64,000 nucleotides of DNA from Enterococcus villorum (GCF_007990225.1 NZ_BJWF01000004.1:44138-108137); one strand, 5' to 3'. Shown: positions 35,432-46,048, counted from the stretch's first letter. Notes: a model not told the origin generated them from the sequence alone. Made by a program: numbers and translations.

Positions 35432-36331
35432 CTATTTAAAAAAATCTTTCAAATCAATGGTATGGATTAAATCTACTTTTTCCTTTTCCATTGCTTGCAC
35501 AAAGCTATTTATGTATTTTTGCATGACTTGGTCAACTGTACTTTTTTGATTTTTATAACGCATAGATTGATTCATAAAATCAATCAAATGAATTCTCGAC
35601 TCATAACTTAAATATTCTTCTTTTCCTATAACCATACGATGGATCCAAAAATCCATTAGTGGTCGAAAAGGTTCCATTAAGTCATCCACAAGATTAAAAG
35701 AATTGTATTCATTACAATGAAAGATTCCAAGTGATGGAATAAGACCTTGTCCGACGACCATTCGAGCAATCGCTGAACGAATAATCGCATAACCAAAATT
35801 CATCGCAAGATTTTCTATGCAGGGATCATCACGAGTAAAATCTACCCCATATAATGAATGAAAATAGAGTTTGGCTATATGTCCTTCACGATTCGTTTCA
35901 TCCCCTAGCATAATTTGCTGATAGAGGTCTTCCATTAGCTCTATTCGTTGGGAATCCGTGTCTTTTTCTTGCGCCAATAAAATCTGATTTCTCGTTTTTT
36001 GCCGTACTATTTGCTGCCACATGGCTTTTTTTAATTGTTCTGTCCAAGACGCTTGTTGCCTACCTCGTTTGGCACTTCGATGATAACTACCATAACTTAA
36101 ATACATTCCTGTAGGTAAATACTTATCATCACAAATCACTAATAAAATATTATATTTACTTAATCTCGTTAACAATTTGGTCGTAATTGTCGTATGGTTC
36201 CCTTCTAATATAATCATCGCAATATCAGATAAAGGCACATAGATGGTACTTCCTTGTTTGCTAATCTCTAAATTGTCCAATTTAAGTTTTATGTATTCGC
36301 TTTCTTTTATAAATAGCGTCCGCCAAGTCAT
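35432..36331 (-). CDS. cas1: Cas1, CRISPR integrase
   Basis: A 299-residue integrase that inserts new spacers at the leader end of the array. The start at 36331 (MTWRTLFIKESEY) is chosen because AAGGGGG lies six bases upstream; longer frames would run through the tracrRNA terminator. Active-site residues are within NREGHIAKLYFHSLYG (Glu), FHCNEYNSFNLVDDLMEPFRP (His, Asp/Glu). The length and motifs match type II-A Cas1. It follows the tracrRNA gene and is co-directional with cas9, cas2 and csn2. Confidence 0.95.
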   Translation of the reverse strand: MTWRTLFIKESEYIKLKLDNLEISKQGSTIYVPLSDIAMIILEGNHTTITTKLLTRLSKYNILLVICDDKYLPTGMYLSYGSYHRSAKRGRQQASWTEQLKKAMWQQIVRQKTRNQILLAQEKDTDSQRIELMEDLYQQIMLGDETNREGHIAKLYFHSLYGVDFTRDDPCIENLAMNFGYAIIRSAIARMVVGQGLIPSLGIFHCNEYNSFNLVDDLMEPFRPLMDFWIHRMVIGKEEYLSYESRIHLIDFMNQSMRYKNQKSTVDQVMQKYINSFVQAMEKEKVDLIHTIDLKDFFK

Positions 36332-36344
36332 AGTTTTCCCCCTT

Positions 36345-36446
36345 AAAAAATAAAAAAACCCATTCACTTGGAATGGGAAATTCGGCATAATGCCTTATTT
36401 TTGTAGATTCTTAAAGATTCAGTAACGGTACAAGGCGTCCCTTGTA
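36345..36446 (-). ncRNA. tracrRNA between cas9 and cas1
   Basis: The minus strand carries an anti-repeat (36430-36398): 22 bases TACCGTTACTGAATCTTTAA.. match the complement of the CRISPR repeat without a gap. A small bulge follows, then TACAAAAA. Next come a short nexus hairpin (AAGGCATTATGCCG, 36396-36381) and a terminator (CCCATTCCAAGTGAATGGG plus seven T, ending near 36350). A promoter is visible as TTGACT (36481-36476) and an extended -10 TGGTAAACT, giving a start near 36446. The predicted 5' end can fold as TACAAGG-GACG-CCTTGTA (36446-36429) just before the anti-repeat. The architecture matches the S. thermophilus CRISPR1 tracrRNA class. Confidence 0.88.
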
Positions 36447-36473
36447 TTGTTAGTTTACCAAAGCTTTTAGTCA

Positions 36474-39400
36474 CTAGTCAAGTATATTTTTAGGCAACAT
36501 GCGTTCTTTTTTTATATAATAGGACTCTCCCAAAATAGTCGTATTTACTTTATAAATTTCATACCCTTTTTTTGCAAATTTCTTTTTACATTTCCCATCA
36601 GAGGTAGCGTATTGATAAACAGGGATCCATTCTTTTTTTCCAAATTCTACTCGGTCAATCGGTTTTAAATCAACATATCCTGCACTAGTGTAATTTCTTG
36701 CGCCAAATAATAACTCAACTTCTTCGTCAGTCTCTTTATTTAAAACTTTTATTCGGTCATTTCGATATAAAGAAAAACAAAACTCAGATTGTGGCGCAAT
36801 CTTTTCCATTTGTTTCACTTCTTGATATCGTTCTTTAGGTATACCGTATTGATCTTTCTTAAATCTCAAATCAGAGTATTTTAACCCCATAATTTCATAC
36901 TCTTGCTTCTCATGATTATAATACACATCGGTACGCCATGATTTCAATTGCTGAAGAATGACTTTTTTCCCTTTGCCATTGTTTTTCTGATTTGTAATAT
37001 CCAAATGCATCCCTATTTTATGATCATAGTACTTCAACTGGCGAATTATTGGACCATTATTTTTCTTCGCATATTTAGTTATATATCCGTATTCTTTCCG
37101 ATACAATTCAAAGGGACTTACATCTACAACTTTTACTTTTTCTCCCACAATAATTTCTCGTGTACTTGGATAAGATTGGATAATTTCTTCTAATTTTTCA
37201 AATGTTTTAGGATCGTTTTGAGCCATTAAAAATTTTGATTTGTCTTTTTCGTAAATTTTCGCAAAAGTTTTGTATCCCTCTACGGAATAGATATCTTTTA
37301 TTTTTGCTAATACGTATTCTTCTGATTGCTTATCTGAACTTAGCTTTGCCTGTTTAACCGAATAAATAGTGGCATCGCTCACTTTTCGATTCATTTTTTT
37401 ATCCACTTGATAAGAAAATTTGATATTTGGCTGACTATTATTTAATTGCTCTTTGAAATTTTCTTTAGGCAATTGGTACAATGCTTTTTCAAAAATAGTA
37501 TCTTCTACGATATCATCATATTCAAATTCTAGTTTTTCTTCCGAAAGTGTTTTTGGAATCAGTGTTTGCTTTTTCTTCCAAACAGAAAGTAATGGCGTAA
37601 TGGCGATAATTGAGGCATCCAACGCATGATGATGGTGGGTCTCTCTAGATTTATTTATATTCCAATGCTTTCTAAGAGTGGCTGTAAATTTTCCACGTAC
37701 AACTGCTACTTGTGTGTCCTTATTTTTTGCACGTAAATATTGTTGGATCTCATTTAACACGACACGTGAAGCATAACGGGTGTCGACTAAGTTCCGGGCA
37801 ATAAAACGTTTACGTGTCTCAATATTGTTCAAATCTTCCATAAAAAGCAAATTCTTCTTTTTCCCTTTACTCATCAGGCGATTTGCATTGACCATTGCTT
37901 TAAATCGATCAAACCCTTGTCCGTTACCATTTAACAAAAATCCATAAGGTGTTTGTTTCCCTTTTTGGTCATTCATTTCTTTGGTACATAACACTTTGTT
38001 ATTGAGGCTATCATCAAAGGAAACCGATTGCGGGATGATGTGATCAATATCAAAAGAAAAACTATTCGTTAATAGCTCAACAGGGGTAATTATCTGTCCA
38101 GAATATAAGCATTTTCCCTCTTGCTGATGCCAAAAACGTATTTTTGTTTTTAACTTACGGTCTTTAATTAATGCACGTTCTAATTGAGCATCTGAAAAAA
38201 AACCTTTTCTTTGAAATTCACTCAATGCAATTTCTTTTTCATTTTCATTTTCTTTTTGGTATTTTTGTAATTCCTTTTTGGCCTTTTCTTCATTATCATC
38301 TCTAGGCATCTCAAGTACTACATATCGTACTTCTTGATATTTCTTCATTAATTCATTAAATAGTTTAATGGCTTCACGAACAGACTTACCAACAACCGGA
38401 TTGTAAATTTCTTCACTAATTAGACGTGCGTCTAACTCGTTCATTTTTAAATAATCTCTTTTATGCTGTTTAATCATACCTCTTTCTGAAAGTAACGTCA
38501 TTTGTTCTTTAGAGGTTGCCAACATTTCGGGAAGCAATTCATTCATTGTACGTAAAGAAAAACGATGCCATTTATGGTTACCGCTAACTGCAAAAATGTG
38601 TCTATTTTCTATAATTTGATCAACGAGTTGTTCGTTAAGTATCGGATATCTCTTCATAAAATCTTTCGTCAACTGTTTACGAATTTCTCCCTTTTCGGTA
38701 TTAAGCGTCAACAAGCGTCCTAGATCATTCAATAACTCATCTGGCCAATGTAAAATATCAATTTCCATTGTTAAAAATTGTTTTCTAACTTTTCTAAAGA
38801 CAGCCATAGAATGTAAGTCAGGCTTTCCATTTTTATCCGTGCGATAACCTGTAATTTGATCCTTTGGTGTTTTTGTTATTTTAGAAATTAGTTGAATAAG
38901 GGATACTTTTTTTTCTGCAGTTTTTACTTGTTCAATTATTTCTTCTTTTTGCTTAGGCGTTAATTTCTGATCTTCTATTGTTTGGATTTTCAAATTATTT
39001 AAATCATTTACAAAATTAAACAATTGTGCGGTATAAGAATTTCCAGCTGCCCGTTCTTCATTTGGATAAAATTTATCTTTCCCAATCAAAATCTCAAACA
39101 AATTATCTAATGTTTCGCCATTCGTTCGATAAATGCCGTAATCTGTACGATTTTTTTCTGTTCCAGGCCCCACATAATACTCTCTTTTACGAGTAAGAAT
39201 TGTACAATACTTTTCAATAAATGCCTCTGTAATTTCTGGGTAAAACTTTCTTTGCGTCGCTAATATCCTCTTTGCTTCATTTAAATACGCACTTGTAGGA
39301 AAAATATTTAATAAAATGTCCTGCTCGTTTATCTCAATACTGCCTCGAACTTTGCCATAGTTTTCTAATCGTGCAAATTGTATCTCACCAGGTGTTTTTT

Positions 39401-39836
39401 CAGCCAGCTGACTTTGATTCTTTCCCAACGCTGTTTTATAAGCAGACGTAGTGACTATTTCCTCTTCCTCTATATCCGTTAAATCATAACTAATTCCTCG
39501 TCGTTTCACCAAATGGTAGAGTGCCCTTGCTAATTCAGAACGTGTTAGTTTTCTATGTAGACCAGCTACTCTAAGTTCATAAGGATTTGTACCTTGTTCT
39601 TGATCAAACGTAAAATGATTCGTTTCTAGTAAATATTTGACATCTTTTAAGCGGTTTTTTCTTCTTCGATTTAAGCGACGGGTTTGTCGATTATTCCTTC
39701 GTTCCACGTTATTTTCTGCGGATGAAGCCGAAAATAAACGAACTCCTGTTTCAACGATTGCGCCATTATTCATATCAACAACCGACCAACCAACCGATGA
39801 TACGCCAATATCAAAACCAATCGTTACTTTTCTCAT
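36474..39836 (-). CDS. cas9: Cas9, type II-A effector nuclease (compact, St1Cas9-like)
   Basis: A 1120-residue RNA-guided nuclease. The start at 39836 (MRKVTIGFDIG) follows GGGGGAATAAC; five extra codons upstream are less likely. RuvC-I is FDIGVSSVGW (Asp 9), followed by an Arg-rich bridge helix RRNNRQTRRLNRRRKNR. RuvC-II holds YVVLEMPRDD. The HNH domain is FDIDHIIPQSVSFDDSLNNK near residue 600, and RuvC-III HHHALDASI. The C-terminal PAM-interacting region includes GLKYSDLRFKKDQYG. Size and motifs match the S. thermophilus CRISPR1 Cas9 (1121 residues), not the large enterococcal Cas9 forms. All catalytic motifs are present, so it should be active. The PAM cannot be read from sequence alone. 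Confidence 0.97.
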   Translation of the reverse strand: MRKVTIGFDIGVSSVGWSVVDMNNGAIVETGVRLFSASSAENNVERRNNRQTRRLNRRRKNRLKDVKYLLETNHFTFDQEQGTNPYELRVAGLHRKLTRSELARALYHLVKRRGISYDLTDIEEEEIVTTSAYKTALGKNQSQLAEKTPGEIQFARLENYGKVRGSIEINEQDILLNIFPTSAYLNEAKRILATQRKFYPEITEAFIEKYCTILTRKREYYVGPGTEKNRTDYGIYRTNGETLDNLFEILIGKDKFYPNEERAAGNSYTAQLFNFVNDLNNLKIQTIEDQKLTPKQKEEIIEQVKTAEKKVSLIQLISKITKTPKDQITGYRTDKNGKPDLHSMAVFRKVRKQFLTMEIDILHWPDELLNDLGRLLTLNTEKGEIRKQLTKDFMKRYPILNEQLVDQIIENRHIFAVSGNHKWHRFSLRTMNELLPEMLATSKEQMTLLSERGMIKQHKRDYLKMNELDARLISEEIYNPVVGKSVREAIKLFNELMKKYQEVRYVVLEMPRDDNEEKAKKELQKYQKENENEKEIALSEFQRKGFFSDAQLERALIKDRKLKTKIRFWHQQEGKCLYSGQIITPVELLTNSFSFDIDHIIPQSVSFDDSLNNKVLCTKEMNDQKGKQTPYGFLLNGNGQGFDRFKAMVNANRLMSKGKKKNLLFMEDLNNIETRKRFIARNLVDTRYASRVVLNEIQQYLRAKNKDTQVAVVRGKFTATLRKHWNINKSRETHHHHALDASIIAITPLLSVWKKKQTLIPKTLSEEKLEFEYDDIVEDTIFEKALYQLPKENFKEQLNNSQPNIKFSYQVDKKMNRKVSDATIYSVKQAKLSSDKQSEEYVLAKIKDIYSVEGYKTFAKIYEKDKSKFLMAQNDPKTFEKLEEIIQSYPSTREIIVGEKVKVVDVSPFELYRKEYGYITKYAKKNNGPIIRQLKYYDHKIGMHLDITNQKNNGKGKKVILQQLKSWRTDVYYNHEKQEYEIMGLKYSDLRFKKDQYGIPKERYQEVKQMEKIAPQSEFCFSLYRNDRIKVLNKETDEEVELLFGARNYTSAGYVDLKPIDRVEFGKKEWIPVYQYATSDGKCKKKFAKKGYEIYKVNTTILGESYYIKKERMLPKNILD

Positions 39837-40013
39837 GTTATTCCCCCTCATGCTATGCGTTTGTATTTTAGTTTAGCATGCTCAAGCAGCAAACGTTTTT
39901 TACTAAACCAATTATAACAAAAAGTAATAAAATGACATATAACATTTACAAAACATAACAAAATAGATAAACACATGTTCATACAATGCACCAAGCATAC
40001 TCTTTACATAACA

Positions 40014-40058
40014 AAAAGCCTTAGAATTTTTGTTAAAAAAACATTTCTAAGGCTTATT
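40014..40058 (-). terminator. Terminator after the CRISPR array
   Basis: On the minus strand AAGCCTTAGAA pairs perfectly with TTCTAAGGCTT and is followed by TTTTTG. It lies between the array and cas9, so the pre-crRNA ends here and cas9 needs its own promoter. A possible -10 TAAAAT lies about 35 bases before the cas9 start. Confidence 0.75.
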
Positions 40059-40110
40059 TGAACTTTAAGATTGTAAAAATCAGGTTAAAATCTTAACATT
40101 GAGACCCATA

Positions 40111-40212
40111 ATCTTACTGTTACTGAATCTTTAAGAGTACAAAAACATGGCAAAGGTATGGCAATGCCACACTTTTGTTTTACCGTTACTGAATCTTTAA
40201 GAGTACAAAAAC
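40111..40212 (-). CRISPR. Minimal CRISPR array: two repeats, one spacer
   Basis: A 36-base repeat at 40177-40212 (minus strand begins GTTTTTGTACTCTTAAAG) is followed by a 30-base spacer (40147-40176). A second copy at 40111-40146 has three changes in its last eight bases on the minus strand, as expected of the degenerate leader-distal repeat. The repeat is very close to the S. thermophilus CRISPR1 repeat. Transcription is leftward, in the same direction as cas9. Repeat and anti-repeat pair, so a functional crRNA is expected. Confidence 0.92.
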
Positions 40213-40340
40213 CTCAAATTGAATAAATGACTTCTTAAATAGCCAATTATTCAATTTTGGCTTTTGTAAAATGAATAAAATTAAACCATCGTCAAGGTTC
40301 AATCGATTCATTCGCTCTTGGTTCCATCATAGCACATCCA
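40213..40340 (-). promoter_or_regulatory. CRISPR leader
   Basis: The AT-rich stretch upstream of the first repeat has a TTGACG (near 40296) that may be the -35 of the array promoter. An inverted repeat (TCAAATTGAATAA, 40214-40226, with TTATTCAATTTTGG, 40246-40259) touches the leader-repeat junction. The junction on the minus strand reads TTTGAG before the repeat. Spacer integration should occur here. Confidence 0.6.
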
Positions 40341-40424
40341 ATATCTGACAACCACAAATAACGAGAATTATAATATAAAAGAACAAAAAATAGCAATTAT
40401 CCTACTCTTTTATTAATAAAAAAA

Positions 40425-41186
40425 TTAATGATGTTTATAGCTCGCATAATAAAATCCTGAAACGAAAATGGCGCCACCGATGATATTGCCAAGATACACA
40501 GGAATGAAATTCTTAAAGAACTCAAACCAAGTAGCATGTCCTTCAAAAATAGCGGCCGGTATCACAAAACAGTTAGCCACACTATGCTGAAAACCAATTG
40601 CTACAAAAATCATGACAGGGAACCATATCGTCAATACTTTTCCAGCAGCATCTTTTGCCCCGTAGGATAACCATAGAGCTAACCCGACAAACCAGTTACA
40701 ACCGATTCCCGAACCAAGTGCTTGCCACCAAGAAACGGCAACTTTATGTTCGGCAATTTGAATGACTTGATCTAAATAAATGCCAGAACTGGTTAAGCCA
40801 ACAAAGTGTCCAAAAAAGTACGCCACAAAAATAGCGCCCACCATATTGGCTAAGGTGATTACCAACCAATTTTTGATCAATTGAGAAAAAGTTACTTTTC
40901 TATCCATAAAAGCAATAGCTACGGCCATCATATTTCCCGTAATCAATTCACCGCCACCAAGAAGGATTACAAGTAACCCAATTGGAAAAACGCTTGCACC
41001 AACTAAACTAGTTAAGCTTGCCAAAGAGGCTGGAATAGAAGCTGAAACTCGGATATAAGCCAAATATCCGAGAGAGATCATCGCTCCTCCGATAAACCCT
41101 AAAATTAATTTTGCAATGATCGGTTTTTGTATTTTTTTCGTCCCAAGTTGAATACTAATGTCCATAATTTCTTCTGGTGTGTGCAT
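40425..41186 (-). CDS. Formate/nitrite transporter family channel (FocA/NirC)
   Basis: A 253-residue membrane protein with six predicted helices. Family motifs are GGGELITGNMMAV, NWLVITLANMVGAI, GIGCNWFVGLALWLS and GFQHSVANCFVIPAA. It forms a pentameric channel for formate or nitrite. In fermenting enterococci formate export or uptake is the likelier role, but no pyruvate formate-lyase gene is next to it. It is transcribed alone, and the CRISPR leader lies about 85 bases downstream of its stop codon. Confidence 0.92.
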   Translation of the reverse strand: MHTPEEIMDISIQLGTKKIQKPIIAKLILGFIGGAMISLGYLAYIRVSASIPASLASLTSLVGASVFPIGLLVILLGGGELITGNMMAVAIAFMDRKVTFSQLIKNWLVITLANMVGAIFVAYFFGHFVGLTSSGIYLDQVIQIAEHKVAVSWWQALGSGIGCNWFVGLALWLSYGAKDAAGKVLTIWFPVMIFVAIGFQHSVANCFVIPAAIFEGHATWFEFFKNFIPVYLGNIIGGAIFVSGFYYASYKHH

Positions 41187-41412
41187 AATTTCCCTTCCTT
41201 ACTTTCCTATAAATTTGCTGTAAAAAACAAGTGATTTATTTCACATTTTTCCTCATTGATTATATCACCTTCTTTTTCTAAACTGTATAATTATTAGAAA
41301 ATAACTCAAAAAATTTCATTGAAATCCAGTCAAACCATCCGCATAAATTAGTTGAATAGAAATTAATCGCTATTTTTGTTTCAGCTTCCAATGAATCCAC
41401 AGAAAAAGCGAA

Positions 41413-41466
41413 AAAAACACGTCCGATTTTAACAGCATTTGTTAAAACTAGACGTGCTTTCTTTTC
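41413..41466 (-). terminator. Terminator of the bgl operon
   Basis: AGCACGTC-GTTTTAACA and TGTTAAAA-GACGTG form a long stem with a five-base loop, followed on the minus strand by a T run. It lies about 65 bases past the bglA stop codon. The rest of 41187-41532 shows no gene. Confidence 0.75.
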
Positions 41467-41532
41467 GAATAAAGCTTATTTGCTTACTTTTTATTCATTT
41501 AAAAGGTAAAATTCTTTGCATTTTTATCTTAC

Positions 41533-42978
<1,446 letters not shown>

Positions 42979-42988
42979 CTATATCCTC

Positions 42989-44857
42989 CTATTTTACAAT
43001 TGCTAGAAAATCTTCACTGGCAATAATTTCTTCTTGATTTAATTCTAATACATCCGCAAAGTGATCCGTATTTGTTACAACAATCGGCGTAATCACGCTA
43101 TAACCTGCTGCTTTTATTGCTTCTATATCAAAGCGAACCAATAAATCACCTGCTCGTGCTTGGTCTCCTTGTTTCACAAAAACTTCAAATCCTTTTCCTT
43201 CAAGTTCCACTGTGTCCATCCCAATGTGCATTAAGATTTCAGCTCCATCTTTGGTCGTTAATCCGATCGCATGCCCAGTTGGAAATACCGTAGTGATTTC
43301 ACCATCAGCAGGAGCGATAAGTTCCCCTTTAACGGGATCAATGGCAATCCCTTTTCCCATAGCACCAGAAGAAAAGACTTTATCAGGGACTTCTGTTAAA
43401 GGCAATACTTTGCCACTTAATGGGCTTTTTAAGTTATGACGAGCGTTTCCAAGTGTTTCTCCTGCCGTTGTTTGTTGGTTTTCTTCTAGTTTTTCATCCT
43501 GTTCTGCTTCATCAAAACCGACAATAAATGTTCCAACAAATGCCAAAGCAAAGGAAAGAGCTGCCGCAATGATTGCAAGTGTGACATTCGATTCAATCGT
43601 TTCGTTTGTACTAATAAAAGTTGGGATCGATAATAAACTGATCAAACCACCAGAAAATGCCTTTACACCGGCAAAGCCAATCATGGCACCACCCACGCCA
43701 GCACTAAGACAAGCGACGATAAATGGTTTTTTTAATGGTAAAGTGACACCATATACAGTTGGTTCAGTAATCCCAAATAAAGAAGTGATCATTGATGAAA
43801 TTCCTAATGAGCGAAGCTTGGCATCTTTGGTACGAAAAGCAACGGCCAAAGCTGCGCCTCCTTGTGCCAACACAGCTGCTAAAAGCATAGGTGCTAAGAC
43901 ATCAAAACCATACTGTTGCATATTCAAGAAAATAATTGGAACAAATCCCCAATGCATGCCAAACATAACAAATACTTGCCATAAACTTCCCATCAAGAAC
44001 CCAGCCACAAGTGGGCTAAAGCCATAAATTGAATTAAATAGACCACCTAACCCATTTCCGATAATCGTACCAATAGGGCCTAAAGCAAGAAAAGTTAATG
44101 GAACCATTACTAATAAAATAAGCATTGGAACAAAAATCATTTGTAAAAATTGTGGCACGATTTTTTTCACTAGCGGTTCCAATTTACTTTGAACCCAAAC
44201 CGCTAAGATAATCGGAATCACCGAAGAGGTATAGCCTGACTGTGAAAGAATAACCGGTAATCCAAAGAAGTCAAGCCCGCTACCAGCACCCGCAATTTCG
44301 GTGATCGCAGGATAAACCAACGCCATCGCAATCGCTACAGATAAATATTGATTCGTTTTAAATTTTTTCGCTGACGTAAAAGCTAACATGATTGGCAAGA
44401 AGAGAAAGACGCCGTCTGCTGCTGCATAAAGTACTTGATAAGCACCTGAGTCAGTGGCTAACCAACCTAAAACAGCAGCTAATGTTAAGAATCCTTTTAA
44501 AATACCTGCTGCTGCCATGGCTCCTAAAAATGGTGTAAAAATACTAGATATAATATCAATTAAGCGATTTAAAGGATTTTTTGAATGATCTTGCGTATCC
44601 GATTGATCCTTCAATCCTTGTTCATCCACAATCGCTTGATACACATCAGCTACGTTACTGCCAATCACTACTTGATATTGCCCGCCACTTTGTACTACTT
44701 GAATGACATCTGGGTCTTTTTTCAACTTTTGTGTGTCTGCGATTGATTCATCTTTTAATTTAAACCGCAAACGTGTCGCACAGTGCACCAAACTATTCAC
44801 ATTTTTTTGTCCACCGACAGCTTCCCACACTCTTTTTCCGACTGCTTGATTGTCCAT
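42989..44857 (-). CDS. bglP: PTS beta-glucoside transporter EIIBCA
   Basis: A 622-residue fused transporter. The EIIB domain comes first (VHCATRLRFKL, phospho-Cys about 26), then the multi-helix EIIC domain (about 100-450; GITEPTVYGVTLPLKKPF), then EIIA (GKGIAIDPVKGELIAPADG, with the phospho-His in LMHIGMDTVEL). It imports and phosphorylates aryl-beta-glucosides such as salicin or arbutin. A RAT-terminator element is just upstream, so transcription past that point depends on the LicT antiterminator. Confidence 0.95.
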   Translation of the reverse strand: MDNQAVGKRVWEAVGGQKNVNSLVHCATRLRFKLKDESIADTQKLKKDPDVIQVVQSGGQYQVVIGSNVADVYQAIVDEQGLKDQSDTQDHSKNPLNRLIDIISSIFTPFLGAMAAAGILKGFLTLAAVLGWLATDSGAYQVLYAAADGVFLFLPIMLAFTSAKKFKTNQYLSVAIAMALVYPAITEIAGAGSGLDFFGLPVILSQSGYTSSVIPIILAVWVQSKLEPLVKKIVPQFLQMIFVPMLILLVMVPLTFLALGPIGTIIGNGLGGLFNSIYGFSPLVAGFLMGSLWQVFVMFGMHWGFVPIIFLNMQQYGFDVLAPMLLAAVLAQGGAALAVAFRTKDAKLRSLGISSMITSLFGITEPTVYGVTLPLKKPFIVACLSAGVGGAMIGFAGVKAFSGGLISLLSIPTFISTNETIESNVTLAIIAAALSFALAFVGTFIVGFDEAEQDEKLEENQQTTAGETLGNARHNLKSPLSGKVLPLTEVPDKVFSSGAMGKGIAIDPVKGELIAPADGEITTVFPTGHAIGLTTKDGAEILMHIGMDTVELEGKGFEVFVKQGDQARAGDLLVRFDIEAIKAAGYSVITPIVVTNTDHFADVLELNQEEIIASEDFLAIVK

Positions 44858-44882
44858 CTTTTTTCCTTCTTTCTGTCTATTT

Positions 44883-44978
44883 TTTATAAAACAAAAAACC
44901 TAGATTGAAAAAATGGTCACGAAAAATCGTGCCCTATTTTTCAATCTAGGTTTTGCCTGCTTTACCAGTAACAATCCT
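44883..44978 (-). promoter_or_regulatory. RAT antiterminator and terminator before bglP
   Basis: The minus strand reads GGATTGTTACTGGTAAAGCA then GGCAAAACC, a full match to the RAT (LicT/BglG/SacY) target, overlapping a terminator stem (AAAACCTAGATTGAAAAA with its complement) and a T run. When LicT binds the RAT hairpin the overlapping terminator cannot form and bglP-bglA are transcribed. Confidence 0.9.
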
Positions 44979-45829
44979 TAAGATTGGATACTTTGTTTTT
45001 CACTCACTACACGTTGGATATGAATCGTCAGATAGATTTGTTCTGCAATTCCCATTTTTTCGTGTCGTGTTTTTAAGAGGTAGTCATTGATTCTTTCCGA
45101 ACAACGAAAGGCTTTCGGGTATTTTCCTTGAATCAGTGTATAAAGAAACTCATCTTTTTCGTCTGAACTTTCCCCTTTTAAATAGCGTTGGGTAAAAAAT
45201 TGCAAATGGGTAATAATCCGTTGATAATTCAAAGAATCCTCATCAAAAATGACGCCAAAAAATTTACTAATAATACTTAAGATATCTCTGACCATTGTCG
45301 TTGCGGCCATTGTCATTTGCATGTCTCCATGCGCTTGTTGACTATTTACAAAATGAAAGGCAATGAATCCAGCTTCATCAATTGGTAAATCAATGGCTAG
45401 ATTTTGTCGAATCAATTGGAGCGCTTCTTTAGCTACCTGATACTCTTTCGGATAAAATTTTTTGGTCTCAAATAGAAGCGGATTAGGTAACTGAATATTT
45501 TCTTGTGCGCGACAAATCGCATAATGAATATGATCGGTCAGTGTTAAATAAATGTTTGATGATAATGACACCCCTAATTTTTCTTCAGCTAATTCCACAA
45601 TCTGTTTGATCAACTCCAATTCTTCTAATGGCACATCAGCCATTAATTGGCGAAACTGATTGGTTGCTAGGGAATCTTTTAAAACAAATTCTTTTTGAAC
45701 TGCTTCTTTTGGAATCGTATCTCCCGATTTTTTTTGAAAAGCAATTCCTTTTCCCGTACAGATCATCTCTTCACCCAGTTCATTTTTAGAAATGACGACA
45801 TTATTATTTAATACTTTTTCAATGACCAT
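44978..45829 (-). CDS. licT: LicT/BglG-type transcription antiterminator
   Basis: A 283-residue RNA-binding regulator. The start at 45829 (MVIEKVLNNNVVI) is the usual N-terminus of the CAT RNA-binding domain and has AAAGGGCG upstream. Residues 1-55 form the CAT domain; two PTS regulation domains follow (PRD1 with LTDHIHYAI, PRD2 with TLIQGKYPKAFRC and LTIHIQRV), whose histidines are phosphorylated by HPr or the EII. It is the first gene of licT-bglP-bglA and is itself preceded by a RAT element, so it controls its own synthesis. The boundary at the stop codon may be off by one base. Confidence 0.93.
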   Translation of the reverse strand: MVIEKVLNNNVVISKNELGEEMICTGKGIAFQKKSGDTIPKEAVQKEFVLKDSLATNQFRQLMADVPLEELELIKQIVELAEEKLGVSLSSNIYLTLTDHIHYAICRAQENIQLPNPLLFETKKFYPKEYQVAKEALQLIRQNLAIDLPIDEAGFIAFHFVNSQQAHGDMQMTMAATTMVRDILSIISKFFGVIFDEDSLNYQRIITHLQFFTQRYLKGESSDEKDEFLYTLIQGKYPKAFRCSERINDYLLKTRHEKMGIAEQIYLTIHIQRVVSEKQSIQS

Positions 45830-45856
45830 TTGTCTTCGCCCTTTCAAGAAAAATAA

Positions 45857-45921
45857 AAAAACCGAGAATTCACCTGTTGCCTAGTTGAATTCTGGTTTTG
45901 CCTGCCGAACAGTAACAATCC
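45857..45921 (-). promoter_or_regulatory. RAT antiterminator and terminator before licT
   Basis: GGATTGTTACTGTTCGGCAG then GCAAAACC on the minus strand is a second RAT element, overlapping a terminator whose arms are AACCAGAATTCA and TGAATTCTCGGTT followed by seven T. It precedes licT and gives autoregulated antitermination. Confidence 0.9.
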
Positions 45922-46016
45922 ATTGATTTCTAAAGGAAGTATAACATCCATTATTACGAGTTGCCAGCCTTTTCATTAACATTTTTTATTTAAACATAAA
46001 AAACATTGAAAAAAAA

Positions 46017-46048
46017 CTGCCAAAAGTGATTGTCACTCTTGGCAGGCT
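46017..46048 (-). terminator. Terminator of the mazG-like/sortase operon
   Basis: CTGCCAAGAGTG and CACTTTTGGCAG form a stem with a five-base loop and are followed on the minus strand by eight T. It sits about 25 bases past the sortase stop codon. Confidence 0.85.

Noticed and set aside
36474..36490. tracrRNA promoter placed inside cas9 as evidence that cas9 is truncated
   Set aside because: Only the -35 overlaps the stop codon. The Cas9 length and C-terminal region match St1-type proteins.
43569..44027. A 152-codon plus-strand frame inside bglP
   Set aside because: Antisense to a well-supported EIIBCA gene, with no start signals and a composition expected of a shadow frame.
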